Shown: positions 18,790 to 26,622, counted from the first letter of the stretch. The stretch is DNA of 64,000 bases from Paraclostridium dentum (GCF_012922555.1 NZ_WIPK01000006.1:80650-144649), one strand, 5' to 3'. Numbers and translations: made by a program. The notes: generated from the letters alone by a model not told the origin.

Positions 18790-19458
18790 CTAACCTATTG
18801 TCTCTCCATTTTGAGCAACTATATTTACAGTACTAACCCCTTCTATACTATATAAGCTACCTATAATATTTTTATCTTCATTATTTTTAATTTTTATCTG
18901 ATATATTATTTCTATATTGTCTCCTACTGAATTTTTAGCTCTTAATTGACTCCCTTTAAATGAGTTAAATACACATCTCATAATCTCTTCTTCTTTTTCT
19001 CTTAAACCTCTTATTATTAATATATATCTGTCTTCTTTTCCAAATCCACTAAAACTAAACATAGATAAAACTGCAAATAAGAATAATGAACCTATAATTG
19101 CTACCATATAATTTGAGCTACCTACACTAAGACCTATTGCTATACACCAAAATATATAACCAGTGTCTCTTGGATCCTTTATTGCAGTCCTAAAACGAAC
19201 TATAGATAATGCCCCTACCATACCTAGAGATAAAGCTATATCACTACCAATAACTATCATTACCATAGTTGTAACTAAAGTAAGCATTACTAAAGATACG
19301 TTAAATTTTCTATTGTACATAACTCCGCTAAATGTTATTTTATATGTCCAAAATACTACTACCGATAGTAATAGTGCTATACACATTGTCTCCAATGCCC
19401 CAAAAGCTGTTATAGCTCCACTTTGGTTTGTTAAGTATTTGTATAATGTTTCCTTCAT
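18790..19458 (-). CDS. DUF4956 membrane protein
   Basis: 222 residues. Three or four membrane helices in the first 130 residues, then a cytosolic ACT-like alpha/beta tail that ends VNIVAQNGETIG. The family hallmark, RFRTAIKDPRDTGYIFW, sits between helices 3 and 4. DUF4956 proteins are repeatedly found beside VTC-domain and CotH genes, as here (12 bases after the VTC gene, 10 before cotH). No biochemical function is established; a channel or transporter working with the VTC protein is a reasonable hypothesis. Confidence 0.8.
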   Translation of the reverse strand: MKETLYKYLTNQSGAITAFGALETMCIALLLSVVVFWTYKITFSGVMYNRKFNVSLVMLTLVTTMVMIVIGSDIALSLGMVGALSIVRFRTAIKDPRDTGYIFWCIAIGLSVGSSNYMVAIIGSLFLFAVLSMFSFSGFGKEDRYILIIRGLREKEEEIMRCVFNSFKGSQLRAKNSVGDNIEIIYQIKIKNNEDKNIIGSLYSIEGVSTVNIVAQNGETIG

Positions 19459-19470
19459 TCCACCACATCC

Positions 19471-20163
19471 TTATAATATATAATTTTCAAAAAACTGTCT
19501 TGAACTACAATACTTACTAAGAGATCTGTTTGTTGTATCTAAACCAGCTAAAGCTTGAGATATCCAACAAAACAATTCCCCGTCAAATTTCACTTCTAAA
19601 ACTGCATTATAATAATCTACAATAGGTGTCATTAGGATATCTTCATTGAACATATCAAAATCGAATTCATTAGACTTTATATCGCTGTCCAATGTAACTC
19701 GTATATTATTTTCATTATGTATATAAGCCCTTCTATTATAATCTACAAGTACCACTGGCCTATATTGACCAATAGTCATTATATTGTACGCAGATTTAGC
19801 TGTGTCATTTTCATACTTTAAAAGTACACTATAGTCTTTATTTATGAGAGCAATTGCATCTTCTCTACTTATAGTAGTTGTTTCTTTTCTTTGGCTTACA
19901 TTCATCTTTCGCTTTATTTCAAGTTTGACTTTATCTGTGTTAGTGTCATATATCCTCAATCTTATTTTCTTTCTTACCTCTTCTCCATTTACTTTTGCAT
20001 AATAATCATCATTATTTAAACTATCAAAGTATAAGCTTCGTATTCGATATCCATAATTTTTATTATTTGGGTCTGGAGTCAACACCTCTTTAAAAAGTTC
20101 ATTAACTTTATAGTAATCAATTTCACCTATTGGGTATTTAAGTTCTCTCCTATTTACTATCAA
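19471..20163 (-). CDS. VTC-domain polyphosphate polymerase-like protein
   Basis: 230 residues; TTG start with AAGGAG eight bases upstream. This is a stand-alone VTC domain (CYTH-like tunnel fold): RRELKY (5-10), KIRLRIYD, KLEIKRK, RVTLD, LEVKF and SKYCSSRQF supply the basic and acidic tunnel residues that in yeast Vtc4 bind polyphosphate, ATP gamma-phosphate and metal. No membrane segment, so it is cytosolic. First gene of the six-gene operon. It could polymerise phosphate or use a triphosphate to feed the CotH kinase; both are inference. Confidence 0.82.
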   Translation of the reverse strand: MIVNRRELKYPIGEIDYYKVNELFKEVLTPDPNNKNYGYRIRSLYFDSLNNDDYYAKVNGEEVRKKIRLRIYDTNTDKVKLEIKRKMNVSQRKETTTISREDAIALINKDYSVLLKYENDTAKSAYNIMTIGQYRPVVLVDYNRRAYIHNENNIRVTLDSDIKSNEFDFDMFNEDILMTPIVDYYNAVLEVKFDGELFCWISQALAGLDTTNRSLSKYCSSRQFFENYIL

Positions 20164-20350
20164 TTTTCACACTCCTTACGTAGATTTTCCGGTTAATATA
20201 CTCTATATTCTAGCACATTATGATATTTTATTATCTTTTTCGACATTATAGTCAATGTTTTACTTACTTAATGGTAAAAAATGGTTTTATCTATTATTCT
20301 AAGCTAGAATTATATCTCTTTACTTAATTGATATACCCAGTCTACATCAA
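20164..20350. other. Intergenic region ahead of the VTC operon
   Basis: No gene seen. On the minus strand a TTGACT followed by A/T-rich -10-like sequences (TAAAAT at 19 bases) could be the operon promoter, but the spacing is poor. No riboswitch-like conserved core was found. Confidence 0.4.
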
Positions 20351-20357
20351 TTTTAAT

Positions 20358-20417
20358 AAAAAATAACTTAATTTTGATATAACCTACTAATTAGATTTAT
20401 CAAAATTAAGTTATTTT
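20358..20417 (-). terminator. Terminator of the proline-rich protein gene
   Basis: A perfect 20-base-pair stem (AAAATAACTTAATTTTGATA at 20360-20379 with its complement at 20398-20417), 18-base loop, and a six-T run on the minus strand directly after the stem. Confidence 0.85.
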
Positions 20418-20466
20418 AATTTGTCTATCAAAATTCACTTAATAAATTCATTTTTTATTAATATTA

Positions 20467-21126
20467 TTAATTAAAAATATTTGGACTTATTTCTTCATCT
20501 ATAGTGCTATTTTGATTTGATTTATCTGTTGACTCTTCTGGTTTCACTAGAGGATCTTCTGGTTTCACTAGAGGATCCTCTGGTTTTTCAGGTACTGTTG
20601 GCTCTTCTGGCTTTACTGAAGGTTCTCCCGGATTTTCAGGTGTTATCGGTTCATCAGGTTTTACTGGAGGTTCTACCGGATTTTCAGGTGTTGTCGGTTC
20701 ATCAGGTTTTACTGAAGGTTCTACTGGCTTTTCAGGTGTTGTCGGTTCATCAGGTTTTACTGGAGGTACTGTTGGCTTTTCCGGATTTACTGAAGGTTTT
20801 ACTTGATTTTGTTGTTCATCTGTAGGTTTATACTGAGAATTTATTGATGTCTGCTGATTTGAATTTTTATTGACATAATAATCATTTTTATGTTTTTTTT
20901 CATTTTCATTAGATTTGACCGTAGTTTCATCTTCTTTAGTGATTTCATCTTTTTTATTTTCTTGTTTATTAATATTATCTTCGATATTTTTCAAAGCTAC
21001 TTCTTGCTTCTCTACCCTTTTATATTCTTCATTTGCAAGAATGGGAGCTTGTGATAAAGTAAACCCTGAAACTAGTGCAGTTGTTAAAATTGTTGAGACT
21101 ACTACAACTTTTCCTTCTTTATTCAT
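20467..21126 (-). CDS. Secreted proline-rich repeat protein
   Basis: 219 residues. Signal peptide with a cleavage-like site after ILANEE (about residue 31), a charged Lys/Glu region (35-85), then residues 115-199 made of 16-residue repeats of the type PEKPVEPSVKPDEPTT, about five copies with a degenerate last one. The C-terminus has no LPXTG motif, SLH or choline-binding repeats, so how it is retained is unclear. Such PxxP-type stalks span or bind the wall. Repeat number probably varies between strains. ATG is preceded by AAAGGAGTTAACAA; it has its own promoter and terminator. Confidence 0.75.
   Translation of the reverse strand: MNKEGKVVVVSTILTTALVSGFTLSQAPILANEEYKRVEKQEVALKNIEDNINKQENKKDEITKEDETTVKSNENEKKHKNDYYVNKNSNQQTSINSQYKPTDEQQNQVKPSVNPEKPTVPPVKPDEPTTPEKPVEPSVKPDEPTTPENPVEPPVKPDEPITPENPGEPSVKPEEPTVPEKPEDPLVKPEDPLVKPEESTDKSNQNSTIDEEISPNIFN
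20530..20784 (-). repeat. 48-bp tandem repeats within the proline-rich gene
   Basis: About five in-frame copies of a 48-base unit coding for PEKPxxPxVKPDEPTT. Copies differ at several positions, and the last is shortened to 8-residue steps (DPLVKPE). Confidence 0.85.
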
Positions 21127-21161
21127 TTGTTAACTCCTTTGCTTAATATTATTCTATTTGT

Positions 21162-21189
21162 TTTATATTATCTATTCACTTAAATTCAA
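21162..21189 (-). promoter_or_regulatory. Sigma-A-type promoter of the proline-rich gene
   Basis: TTGAAT (21184-21189), 16 bases, TATAAA (21162-21167) on the minus strand, about 36 bases before the ATG. Confidence 0.6.
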
Positions 21190-21263
21190 TAGTTTTCCTT
21201 TAGTTAAATTCTTTCATATTTTTCACTAGTTTCTCATAATTTGTGGATTTACTTTGTATTGTA

Positions 21264-21344
21264 AAGAAGGGTGTATGTAGTTGAATCTTCATACCAAAGT
21301 CTCTGACTTTTAAGTGTTTAAAATCAACTACCTACACCCTTCTT
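21264..21344. repeat. Large two-tier palindrome, element A
   Basis: 21-base outer arms with one mismatch (21264-21284 and 21324-21344; right arm begins TCAACTACCTACACCC) enclose a second hairpin, AAAGTC-TCT-GACTTT. There is no T-run on the minus side, so it is not a normal terminator. It lies between the murR-like gene and the promoter of the proline-rich gene, 25 bases from element B. Nothing else is seen in this 325-base gap. Confidence 0.8.
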
Positions 21345-21369
21345 CTTCTCCTTCTTTTCCACAATAAGC

Positions 21370-21445
21370 ATAGGGATATAGTTGTATTTTAGCTACATTT
21401 CAAGCGTCTTTTTGCTTGTGTAGCAAAATACAACTATATCCCTAT
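21370..21445 (-). repeat. Palindromic repeat element B, homologous to element D
   Basis: 76-base palindrome. Outer arms of about 27 bases start ATAGGGATATAGTTGTATTT and contain GCTACA/TGTAGC; an inner CAAGC/GCTTG stem is separated from them by an asymmetric AAA bulge. Read on the minus strand the core is TTGCTACACAAGCAAAA...GCTTGAAATGTAGCT, nearly the same as element D at 26412-26476. It starts 6 bases past the murR stop and may act as that transcript's 3' end, though no U-tail is present. Confidence 0.8.
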
Positions 21446-21451
21446 CTTTAC

Positions 21452-22297
21452 TTATAACTTTAAATCTTTTACCGCTTCTCTTGTTACTACTAATTTGTTT
21501 TCTATTTCTTCGATATTTTCTTTAGCCATACCTATAAATAGCATATCGATTATCGCAAGTTGAGATATTCTTGAGCTCATAGCTCCTTCTCTTAAAGATT
21601 TTTCTACATAAGGAACCTTTAGCGTTATATCAGATAAATCTTCCAACTTATTACTTATGCTTGCCTTTGTTATACTTATCACTGGAACATTATTTTTATT
21701 TGCATTTTCTACACACTTTATTACTTCTTTTGTCGTTCCTGAATATGATATTGCAACTGCTACATCTTCAGGTTCCATTAAAATAGATGAAGTAATTTGT
21801 AAGTGAGTGTCCACATGTGCTATACATCTTTTATTTATTCTACTTAATTTATAATAAAAATCTTGTCCTACTAATCCTGAAACTCCAACGCTATAGATAT
21901 ATATATTCTTTGCTTTAGAAAGCAAATCTATCGCTTTTTCTAAATCTTCTTCTTGAATCAGATTTACAGTTTTATCCATAACTTTATCAATCGATTTTTT
22001 TATCCCATATATGATATCTGTTGTCTCAAGCTTCTTGTTTATATACTCAAAATCAGCTTTTTCTTTTATATCTCTTAAACTCATAGATAACTTTAACTTC
22101 ATTTCATTTAAACTTTCAAAACCTAATTTTTTTGAAAATCTAATCAATGTAGCTGCCGAAGTATTTGTTATCTCCCCTATTTCTTTAGCTGATAAATTAA
22201 TTATACTTTCATTATTAGAAAGTAAATAGTCAGCTATAAGCTTCTCGCTATCTGTAAAATCTTCATAATTTTGTTTTATATACTCTAAAATATTCAT
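21452..22297 (-). CDS. murR: RpiR-family regulator, MurR-like
   Basis: 281 residues. N-terminal HTH_6 domain (about 1-77, with NTSAATLIRFSKKLGF as the recognition region) and a SIS sugar-phosphate isomerase-like domain (about 110-235, IYSVGVSGLVGQDF and ISYSGTTKEVI) that senses a phosphosugar. The MurR family responds to MurNAc 6-phosphate and controls murQ/murP genes. It is last in the murQ-murP-mupG-murR operon, 3 bases after mupG. The likely operator is the palindrome at 25886-25902 in the murQ promoter. Confidence 0.87.
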   Translation of the reverse strand: MNILEYIKQNYEDFTDSEKLIADYLLSNNESIINLSAKEIGEITNTSAATLIRFSKKLGFESLNEMKLKLSMSLRDIKEKADFEYINKKLETTDIIYGIKKSIDKVMDKTVNLIQEEDLEKAIDLLSKAKNIYIYSVGVSGLVGQDFYYKLSRINKRCIAHVDTHLQITSSILMEPEDVAVAISYSGTTKEVIKCVENANKNNVPVISITKASISNKLEDLSDITLKVPYVEKSLREGAMSSRISQLAIIDMLFIGMAKENIEEIENKLVVTREAVKDLKL

Positions 22298-22300
22298 AAC

Positions 22301-23374
22301 TTAAACCTTTCTAAAATAAAACTTTTTACCATCCTTTATATATTTTAATAGATAAAAGTCATCTTGTAAAACTGATGCTACTTTATTTATTCTAGTATCG
22401 TGAGATTGATTTGTAGTTAAAATTTGAAGCTCTCCCATATACCTCTTGTATCCTTCATTGTCTATAGTTATATCTCCATAATTTTTATCTACTGTATTTT
22501 CAGGTTTTATATTATTCCCATTTAATATTAACCTACTTTCACTAGCTCTTATAGCATCCCTTGCTCCATCAGTTCGTGAACTATATATTTCTTCTAATAA
22601 TTTTAACGAAACGTTCTCTTTAGTATCTACTTTTATTCTTAATTCTACTCCTTCAGTGAATAGATTGGCTAAATCATTTAACTCTTGTTTGCTTGGAAGT
22701 GAATCACCTATAAAAACTGATTGATTTCCTATTGCAAACAAATGATTTGCAGCTTGTCTTACATCTTTATTTCTATGATCTTCTAATGTTGGTAATCCAT
22801 CTTTTAATGGACTTCTTTTTCTGTTATTAGACTGAACGAATGCACATATCTTTATTCCTCTATCACTTAAAATTTTATTTTTTTCTAGCATGCATTCCTC
22901 AGATATTCCCGTTCCGATTCTTGGGTAAAAATTATGAAGTGCATCTATATTTTCATAATTTGGAGAAAATTTATCTAAGTTTTTAAAAAATGATTCTGTT
23001 ACTGTAGACGCATTTAATTGTATTTGTATACCATAATCATTTTTACTCATATTAGATATCTCTTCTTCTGTATATCCAAAGTCAATTCTTATAGTTTTTA
23101 CTCCCATATCTCTTAACCCTTTTAAATCCATGTTATCTAAATCTAAAAATTTAAAAGTGTTTGGAGATATATCACTAATTATATCCATATCATATTGTTT
23201 GGCTAAATTAAAAAACTCTCTCACTTCAACTTTTAAAATATCATAATTAGCTTCTGGAATATGAAGTGATGTGAAAATCCTAGTAAATCCTAATTCATTA
23301 GCATCTTTTAATAATTGTATATTTTCATCCTTTGTGTTATCTAATCCAAAATAAACTGAAAATCCTAAACTCAT
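22301..23374 (-). CDS. mupG: 6-phospho-N-acetylmuramidase, DUF871 (MupG family)
   Basis: The open frame extends to 23482, but the upstream part reads through a palindrome; the ATG at 23374 with GAGGAGGAAG eight bases before it begins the usual MSLGFSVYFG and gives 357 residues. DUF871/GH170 proteins have a TIM barrel (FTSLHIPE, DISPNTF, TIRIDFGYT, IQLNASTVT, NFYPRIGTG) plus a cyclophilin-like C-terminal domain. In Staphylococcus aureus, MupG splits MurNAc-6P-GlcNAc into MurNAc-6P and GlcNAc. Its place with murQ, murP and murR supports the same job in wall-sugar recovery. Confidence 0.88.
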   Translation of the reverse strand: MSLGFSVYFGLDNTKDENIQLLKDANELGFTRIFTSLHIPEANYDILKVEVREFFNLAKQYDMDIISDISPNTFKFLDLDNMDLKGLRDMGVKTIRIDFGYTEEEISNMSKNDYGIQIQLNASTVTESFFKNLDKFSPNYENIDALHNFYPRIGTGISEECMLEKNKILSDRGIKICAFVQSNNRKRSPLKDGLPTLEDHRNKDVRQAANHLFAIGNQSVFIGDSLPSKQELNDLANLFTEGVELRIKVDTKENVSLKLLEEIYSSRTDGARDAIRASESRLILNGNNIKPENTVDKNYGDITIDNEGYKRYMGELQILTTNQSHDTRINKVASVLQDDFYLLKYIKDGKKFYFRKV

Positions 23375-23398
23375 AAATACTTCCTCCTCATCATATAA

Positions 23399-23528
23399 AA
23401 ACGGACTGCCCTTATTTACTGGGCCCAAATATAATACTAATTTGTAGTGACCTTCAAAGCATTTTTTAAGCTTTGGGAGCACAACTTAGTATTATATCTG
23501 GAGTGCCCAAACCTTAGGTCAGTCCTTT
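23399..23528 (-). repeat. Long imperfect palindrome inside the mur operon, element C
   Basis: About 130 bases between murP and mupG fold into one hairpin: GGACTG/CAGTCC at the base, ATATAATACTAA / TTAGTATTATAT in the middle and CAAAGC/GCTTTG around a 9-base loop, with internal loops between. It lies inside the operon's transcript. Its tip (GCTCCCAAAGC ... GCTTTGAA) resembles the tips of elements B and D, so it may be a longer, divergent member. Confidence 0.75.
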
Positions 23529-23536
23529 ACTATTTT

Positions 23537-24898
23537 TTATTCTACTGGATCTTCAAACCCTAATAATTCTGTAAAGAAGTATCCACCTACGTATGATGCT
23601 ACAACTCCAATTAAGAATACAAACATTTTTCCATCAGCTATTAATAGTGCAAGTGGTAATCCTGATACTCCCATTGCAACTGCTCCAACTTTGAAAAATG
23701 CCATTACTGCTCCACCTATTCCAGCTCCTAAACAAGCTCCTAGGAAAGGTTTTCCAAGAGGTAATGTTACTCCATATATTAAAGGCTCTCCTATGCCTAA
23801 AAAACCTGGTACTAATCCATTTTTTGCTGTTTCTTTTAATCTTTTATTTTTAGTCTTTTTAAAAACTGCTATTGTAGCCCCAACTTGAGCCATACCTGCT
23901 GTTGCCAGTATTGGAAGTAAAACTGTTGACCCTGTACTTGCTATTAAATCTGCATGTATAGGTGTTAAAGCTTGATGCATTCCAGTCATAACTAATGGTA
24001 GGAATAATGCTCCTGACACTGCTCCTGATATAACAGAAACTAACATATTCCCTGATGCTACAGTGTTTGCTACTACTAAACCTATTGAATCAGATATAAA
24101 TCCACCTAATGGTTGCAATATTAATAATGCAACTAAAACTGAAACTGTTAGTGTCACTAGTGGTGTTATAAATAAGTCTAACACATCTGGTACTACTTTT
24201 TTACATCCTTTTTCAATATAAACTGCTAATAGTGCAACTAGTATTACTGATATTATTCCACCTCTACCTGGTGTTAATGTCATTCCAAATAAATTTATAT
24301 CAGCAAGTACTGGGGATGATAAAATTCCTCCAAGTACTCCACCCATCATAGGCATTTGTGATCCAAATTCTTTTGCTGCATTTAATCCAACTAATATAGA
24401 TAAAACTGAGAAAACTCCGTTTCCTATTAAGCCTATTATCTTAGCTGCAGTTGTACTTGTATATGCTTCTCCAAAATATACACCTGCAATATTGTTAACT
24501 GCTAAAACCAATCCACATGCTACAAATAATGGTATTAAAGGTATAAATATATTTCCAACTTTTTTAAGTGCGTTTTTGAATTTTGTATTATTTTTTTCCT
24601 TTAATTTATCTTTTGTTTCTTTTATTGCATCATCACCTAATAAAACTTTTTTACCAACTATCTTATTTACTTCTTCAGTTACTTTATTTACTTTACCTGG
24701 TCCATAAATAATTTGTAATTGTCCTTCTGCTTGAACTACTCCCAATGCACCTTCTGACTTTTTCAATTCTTCCATTTGAACTTTTGAATAATCGAAAAGT
24801 TCAAGTCTACAACGTGTCATACAGTTTTGTACACTTTTAATATTTTCTTTTCCACCAACTAAGTCAATTAAATTTTTTGCTATTTCTTGGTTTGTCAT
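23537..24898 (-). CDS. murP: PTS EIIBC transporter for MurNAc-type sugar
   Basis: 453 residues. N-terminal EIIB domain (1-80) with the phospho-cysteine C26 in NCMTRCRLEL; linker; then the glucose/sucrose-type EIIC domain (about 105-445) with roughly ten helices and the GIGEPLIYGVTLPLGKP motif. No EIIA domain, as in MurP, so a shared EIIA(Glc)-like protein is required. It lies 21 bases after murQ. With MupG present the substrate is probably MurNAc-GlcNAc disaccharide or MurNAc, phosphorylated at C6 during import. Confidence 0.88.
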   Translation of the reverse strand: MTNQEIAKNLIDLVGGKENIKSVQNCMTRCRLELFDYSKVQMEELKKSEGALGVVQAEGQLQIIYGPGKVNKVTEEVNKIVGKKVLLGDDAIKETKDKLKEKNNTKFKNALKKVGNIFIPLIPLFVACGLVLAVNNIAGVYFGEAYTSTTAAKIIGLIGNGVFSVLSILVGLNAAKEFGSQMPMMGGVLGGILSSPVLADINLFGMTLTPGRGGIISVILVALLAVYIEKGCKKVVPDVLDLFITPLVTLTVSVLVALLILQPLGGFISDSIGLVVANTVASGNMLVSVISGAVSGALFLPLVMTGMHQALTPIHADLIASTGSTVLLPILATAGMAQVGATIAVFKKTKNKRLKETAKNGLVPGFLGIGEPLIYGVTLPLGKPFLGACLGAGIGGAVMAFFKVGAVAMGVSGLPLALLIADGKMFVFLIGVVASYVGGYFFTELLGFEDPVE

Positions 24899-24919
24899 TA
24901 CAATTCCTCCTATCTATTT

Positions 24920-25825
24920 TTATATATTTTTAAGAGCTTTTGCTATATATCCATTATTCATTTCTAATATTACTTTAGCTTCTTCTTTTTCTAAGTTTGA
25001 CAAGATCATAAATATAGATAACTTTACATCAAAACCAGTTTCATTTAAAATAGTTTCTGCTTCTTTAAAACTTACTCCTGTAGCTTCACACACTATTTTT
25101 TTAGATCTTTCAACTAATTTTTCATTTGTTGCTTTTACGTCTACCATTAAGTTTCCATATACTTTTCCCATTTTTATCATGCTTCCTGTTGATAGCATAT
25201 TTAATACTAATTTTTGTGCTGTCCCTGACTTTAATCTTGTAGACCCTGTTACAACTTCTGCTCCAACAACTGGAGATATTGCTATTTTAGCTTCTTTTGC
25301 TACTTGTGAGTATGCATTACATGTAACTGATATCGTTAGGGCTCCTATTTCATTTGCATACTCTAATCCCCCTATTACATATGGTGTTCTACCTGATGCA
25401 GCTATACCTACTACCGTATCATTTTCATTTAAATGCTTGTCCTTTAAATCTAATACAGCTAATTCTTTAGAGTCTTCAGCACCTTCTTTAGCTCTAAATA
25501 TGGCTTCTTGCCCTCCTGCTATTAATCCTTGAACTAATTCTTCTGATACTCCATATGTTGGAGGACATTCTGATGCATCTAGTATTCCTAACCTTCCAGA
25601 AGTTCCTGCACCTATATATATTAACCTTCCACCTTTTTGCATTCTCTCTACTATTCCATCTATAGCTTCTGCTATTTTAGGTAGTTCTATTTCTATTGCA
25701 TTTGCTACCTTTTTATCTTCTTCATTTATCATCTTAACCATTTCTAAAGTTGATACTTTATCTATATTTAATGTATTTTGATTTCTACTTTCTGTTGTTA
25801 ATTTCGATAAGTTTAATTTATCCAT
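24920..25825 (-). CDS. murQ: N-acetylmuramic acid 6-phosphate etherase
   Basis: 301 residues, SIS-domain lyase that removes the lactyl ether from MurNAc-6P to give GlcNAc-6P and lactate. All hallmarks are seen: [12 protein letters not shown] near the N-terminus, [41 protein letters not shown], and [20 protein letters not shown]. First gene of the operon; ATG with GTGGAGGTAAAAAA. Expression probably depends on the promoter and palindrome at 25874-25902. Confidence 0.95.
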   Translation of the reverse strand: MDKLNLSKLTTESRNQNTLNIDKVSTLEMVKMINEEDKKVANAIEIELPKIAEAIDGIVERMQKGGRLIYIGAGTSGRLGILDASECPPTYGVSEELVQGLIAGGQEAIFRAKEGAEDSKELAVLDLKDKHLNENDTVVGIAASGRTPYVIGGLEYANEIGALTISVTCNAYSQVAKEAKIAISPVVGAEVVTGSTRLKSGTAQKLVLNMLSTGSMIKMGKVYGNLMVDVKATNEKLVERSKKIVCEATGVSFKEAETILNETGFDVKLSIFMILSNLEKEEAKVILEMNNGYIAKALKNI

Positions 25826-25873
25826 TTTTTTACCTCCACATTTCCATGAATTCGTTTTCTTGTTTGTAATTTC

Positions 25874-25902
25874 ATAATACCATGTTTGAAATATGATTTC
25901 AA
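25874..25902 (-). promoter_or_regulatory. murQ promoter with overlapping palindromic operator
   Basis: Minus strand: TTGAAA (25897-25902), 17 bases, TATTAT (25874-25879) with an extended -10 TG. A perfect palindrome, TTGAAAT-ATG-ATTTCAA at 25886-25902, covers the -35 and half of the spacer, so a bound regulator would block polymerase. MurR (RpiR family) is the obvious candidate. Confidence 0.72.
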
Positions 25903-25994
25903 TATATTTTATAAATAAAGAAATATTATTTTATACATATGATAAAAATTTATATCTATCAATGCATTTTAAAAGAATACATTTTCCTAAAACT

Positions 25995-26026
25995 AAAAAA
26001 GTTAACTCACTTTTTATGAGTTAACT
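25995..26026 (-). terminator. Terminator of the MazG-like gene
   Basis: GTTAACTCA / TGAGTTAAC stem with a 7-base loop, followed on the minus strand by a six-T run, starting right after the stop codon. Confidence 0.85.
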
Positions 26027-26027
26027 T

Positions 26028-26348
26028 CTACTTTTGACTGCACTTTTCTTTCCATTTTCCTAATTTTTTATTGTATATTTCTTTTATAAGTTCAATATCT
26101 ACTTCATTTTCATAATTTTGACTTATTATTGAACTTGCAACTATAATAACATCTAAACATTCTTCAGTTATATCATGCTTTGACTTATTTTTATATCCAC
26201 ATCCACATGCATTTATATTACTAAGTATAGCTTGTGCTACTTCTCCTGTTTCTTCTGTTAATTTTAAAGCCCTTTGTTCTATTGTTTTTTTATCTACTTC
26301 TGTTAGTTTTTGAATTTCTTCAAAATTGACTAATGTGTTGTTGTTCAT
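26028..26348 (-). CDS. MazG-like nucleotide pyrophosphohydrolase
   Basis: 106 residues, all-alpha NTP-PPase fold. The metal motif ExxE...ExxD is present as LTEETGEVAQAI and EECLDVIIVASS. Short single-domain MazG-like proteins hydrolyse (d)NTPs to monophosphates and help clean nucleotide pools. A CGCG pair of cysteines (NACGCGYK) in the loop between helices is unusual but of unknown meaning. Monocistronic: own terminator, and intergenic DNA with element D upstream. Confidence 0.78.
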   Translation of the reverse strand: MNNNTLVNFEEIQKLTEVDKKTIEQRALKLTEETGEVAQAILSNINACGCGYKNKSKHDITEECLDVIIVASSIISQNYENEVDIELIKEIYNKKLGKWKEKCSQK

Positions 26349-26411
26349 TGTTATACCTCTTTTCTTTAATTACATAACATATTTAGTATAACATAAGTCT
26401 TAGATAGAAGA

Positions 26412-26476
26412 TGATATACATGTTTTTGCTCCACAAGCAAAGTTCAGCTTGAAATGTAGCTGAACCTTGCATATCC
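26412..26476 (+). repeat. Palindromic repeat element D, homologous to element B
   Basis: About 65 bases. Plus-strand core TTGCTCCACAAGCAAAG...GCTTGAAATGTAGCT matches the minus-strand core of element B at 21370-21445 almost base for base, while the outer arms (GATATACATG / CATATC side) have different sequence yet still pair. It sits upstream of the MazG-like gene in a 329-base gap that otherwise holds the promoter of the small membrane protein. Confidence 0.75.
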
Positions 26477-26557
26477 TCATATATTTTTTTTAATACATAT
26501 TTGATAGAATTTCAATGTTAAATCTTATTAACAAAATCAGTAAAATACCTAGTTTTA

Positions 26558-26586
26558 TTGGTTTAGTATTAAATTTGTGTTAATAT
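26558..26586 (+). promoter_or_regulatory. Promoter of the small membrane protein gene
   Basis: TTGGTT (26558-26563), exactly 17 bases, TAATAT (26581-26586). The transcript would begin near 26593, at the foot of the hairpin at 26595-26622. Confidence 0.6.
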
Positions 26587-26594
26587 ATATATAT

Positions 26595-26622
26595 GTAGCT
26601 AATTTGAAATTTAATTGGCTAC
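26595..26622 (+). promoter_or_regulatory. 5' leader stem-loop
   Basis: GTAGCTAATT / AATTGGCTAC hairpin at the predicted very 5' end of the mRNA, 55 bases ahead of the start codon. Likely to affect stability or be a regulator target. Confidence 0.45.

Noticed and set aside
20530-20784. Regular ~48-base repeats that could suggest a CRISPR array
   Set aside because: They are in frame, coding for PxxP repeats, with no unique spacers and no cas genes.
20517-20825. Open frame on the plus strand across the repeat region
   Set aside because: Antisense shadow of the proline-rich gene; Leu/Val-only composition, no ribosome site.
21264-21445. Palindromes A and B as ordinary terminators of murR
   Set aside because: Neither is followed by a U-run on the minus strand, and B shares its core with an element at 26412 that follows no gene end.
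23375-23482. N-terminal extension of MupG from the upstream start
   Set aside because: It reads through palindrome C, has no ribosome site, and the usual MSLGFSVYFG start with GAGGAGG lies downstream.
26412-26622. T-box or other known riboswitch before the small membrane protein
   Set aside because: None of the conserved cores I know is present; only a repeat element and a short hairpin.
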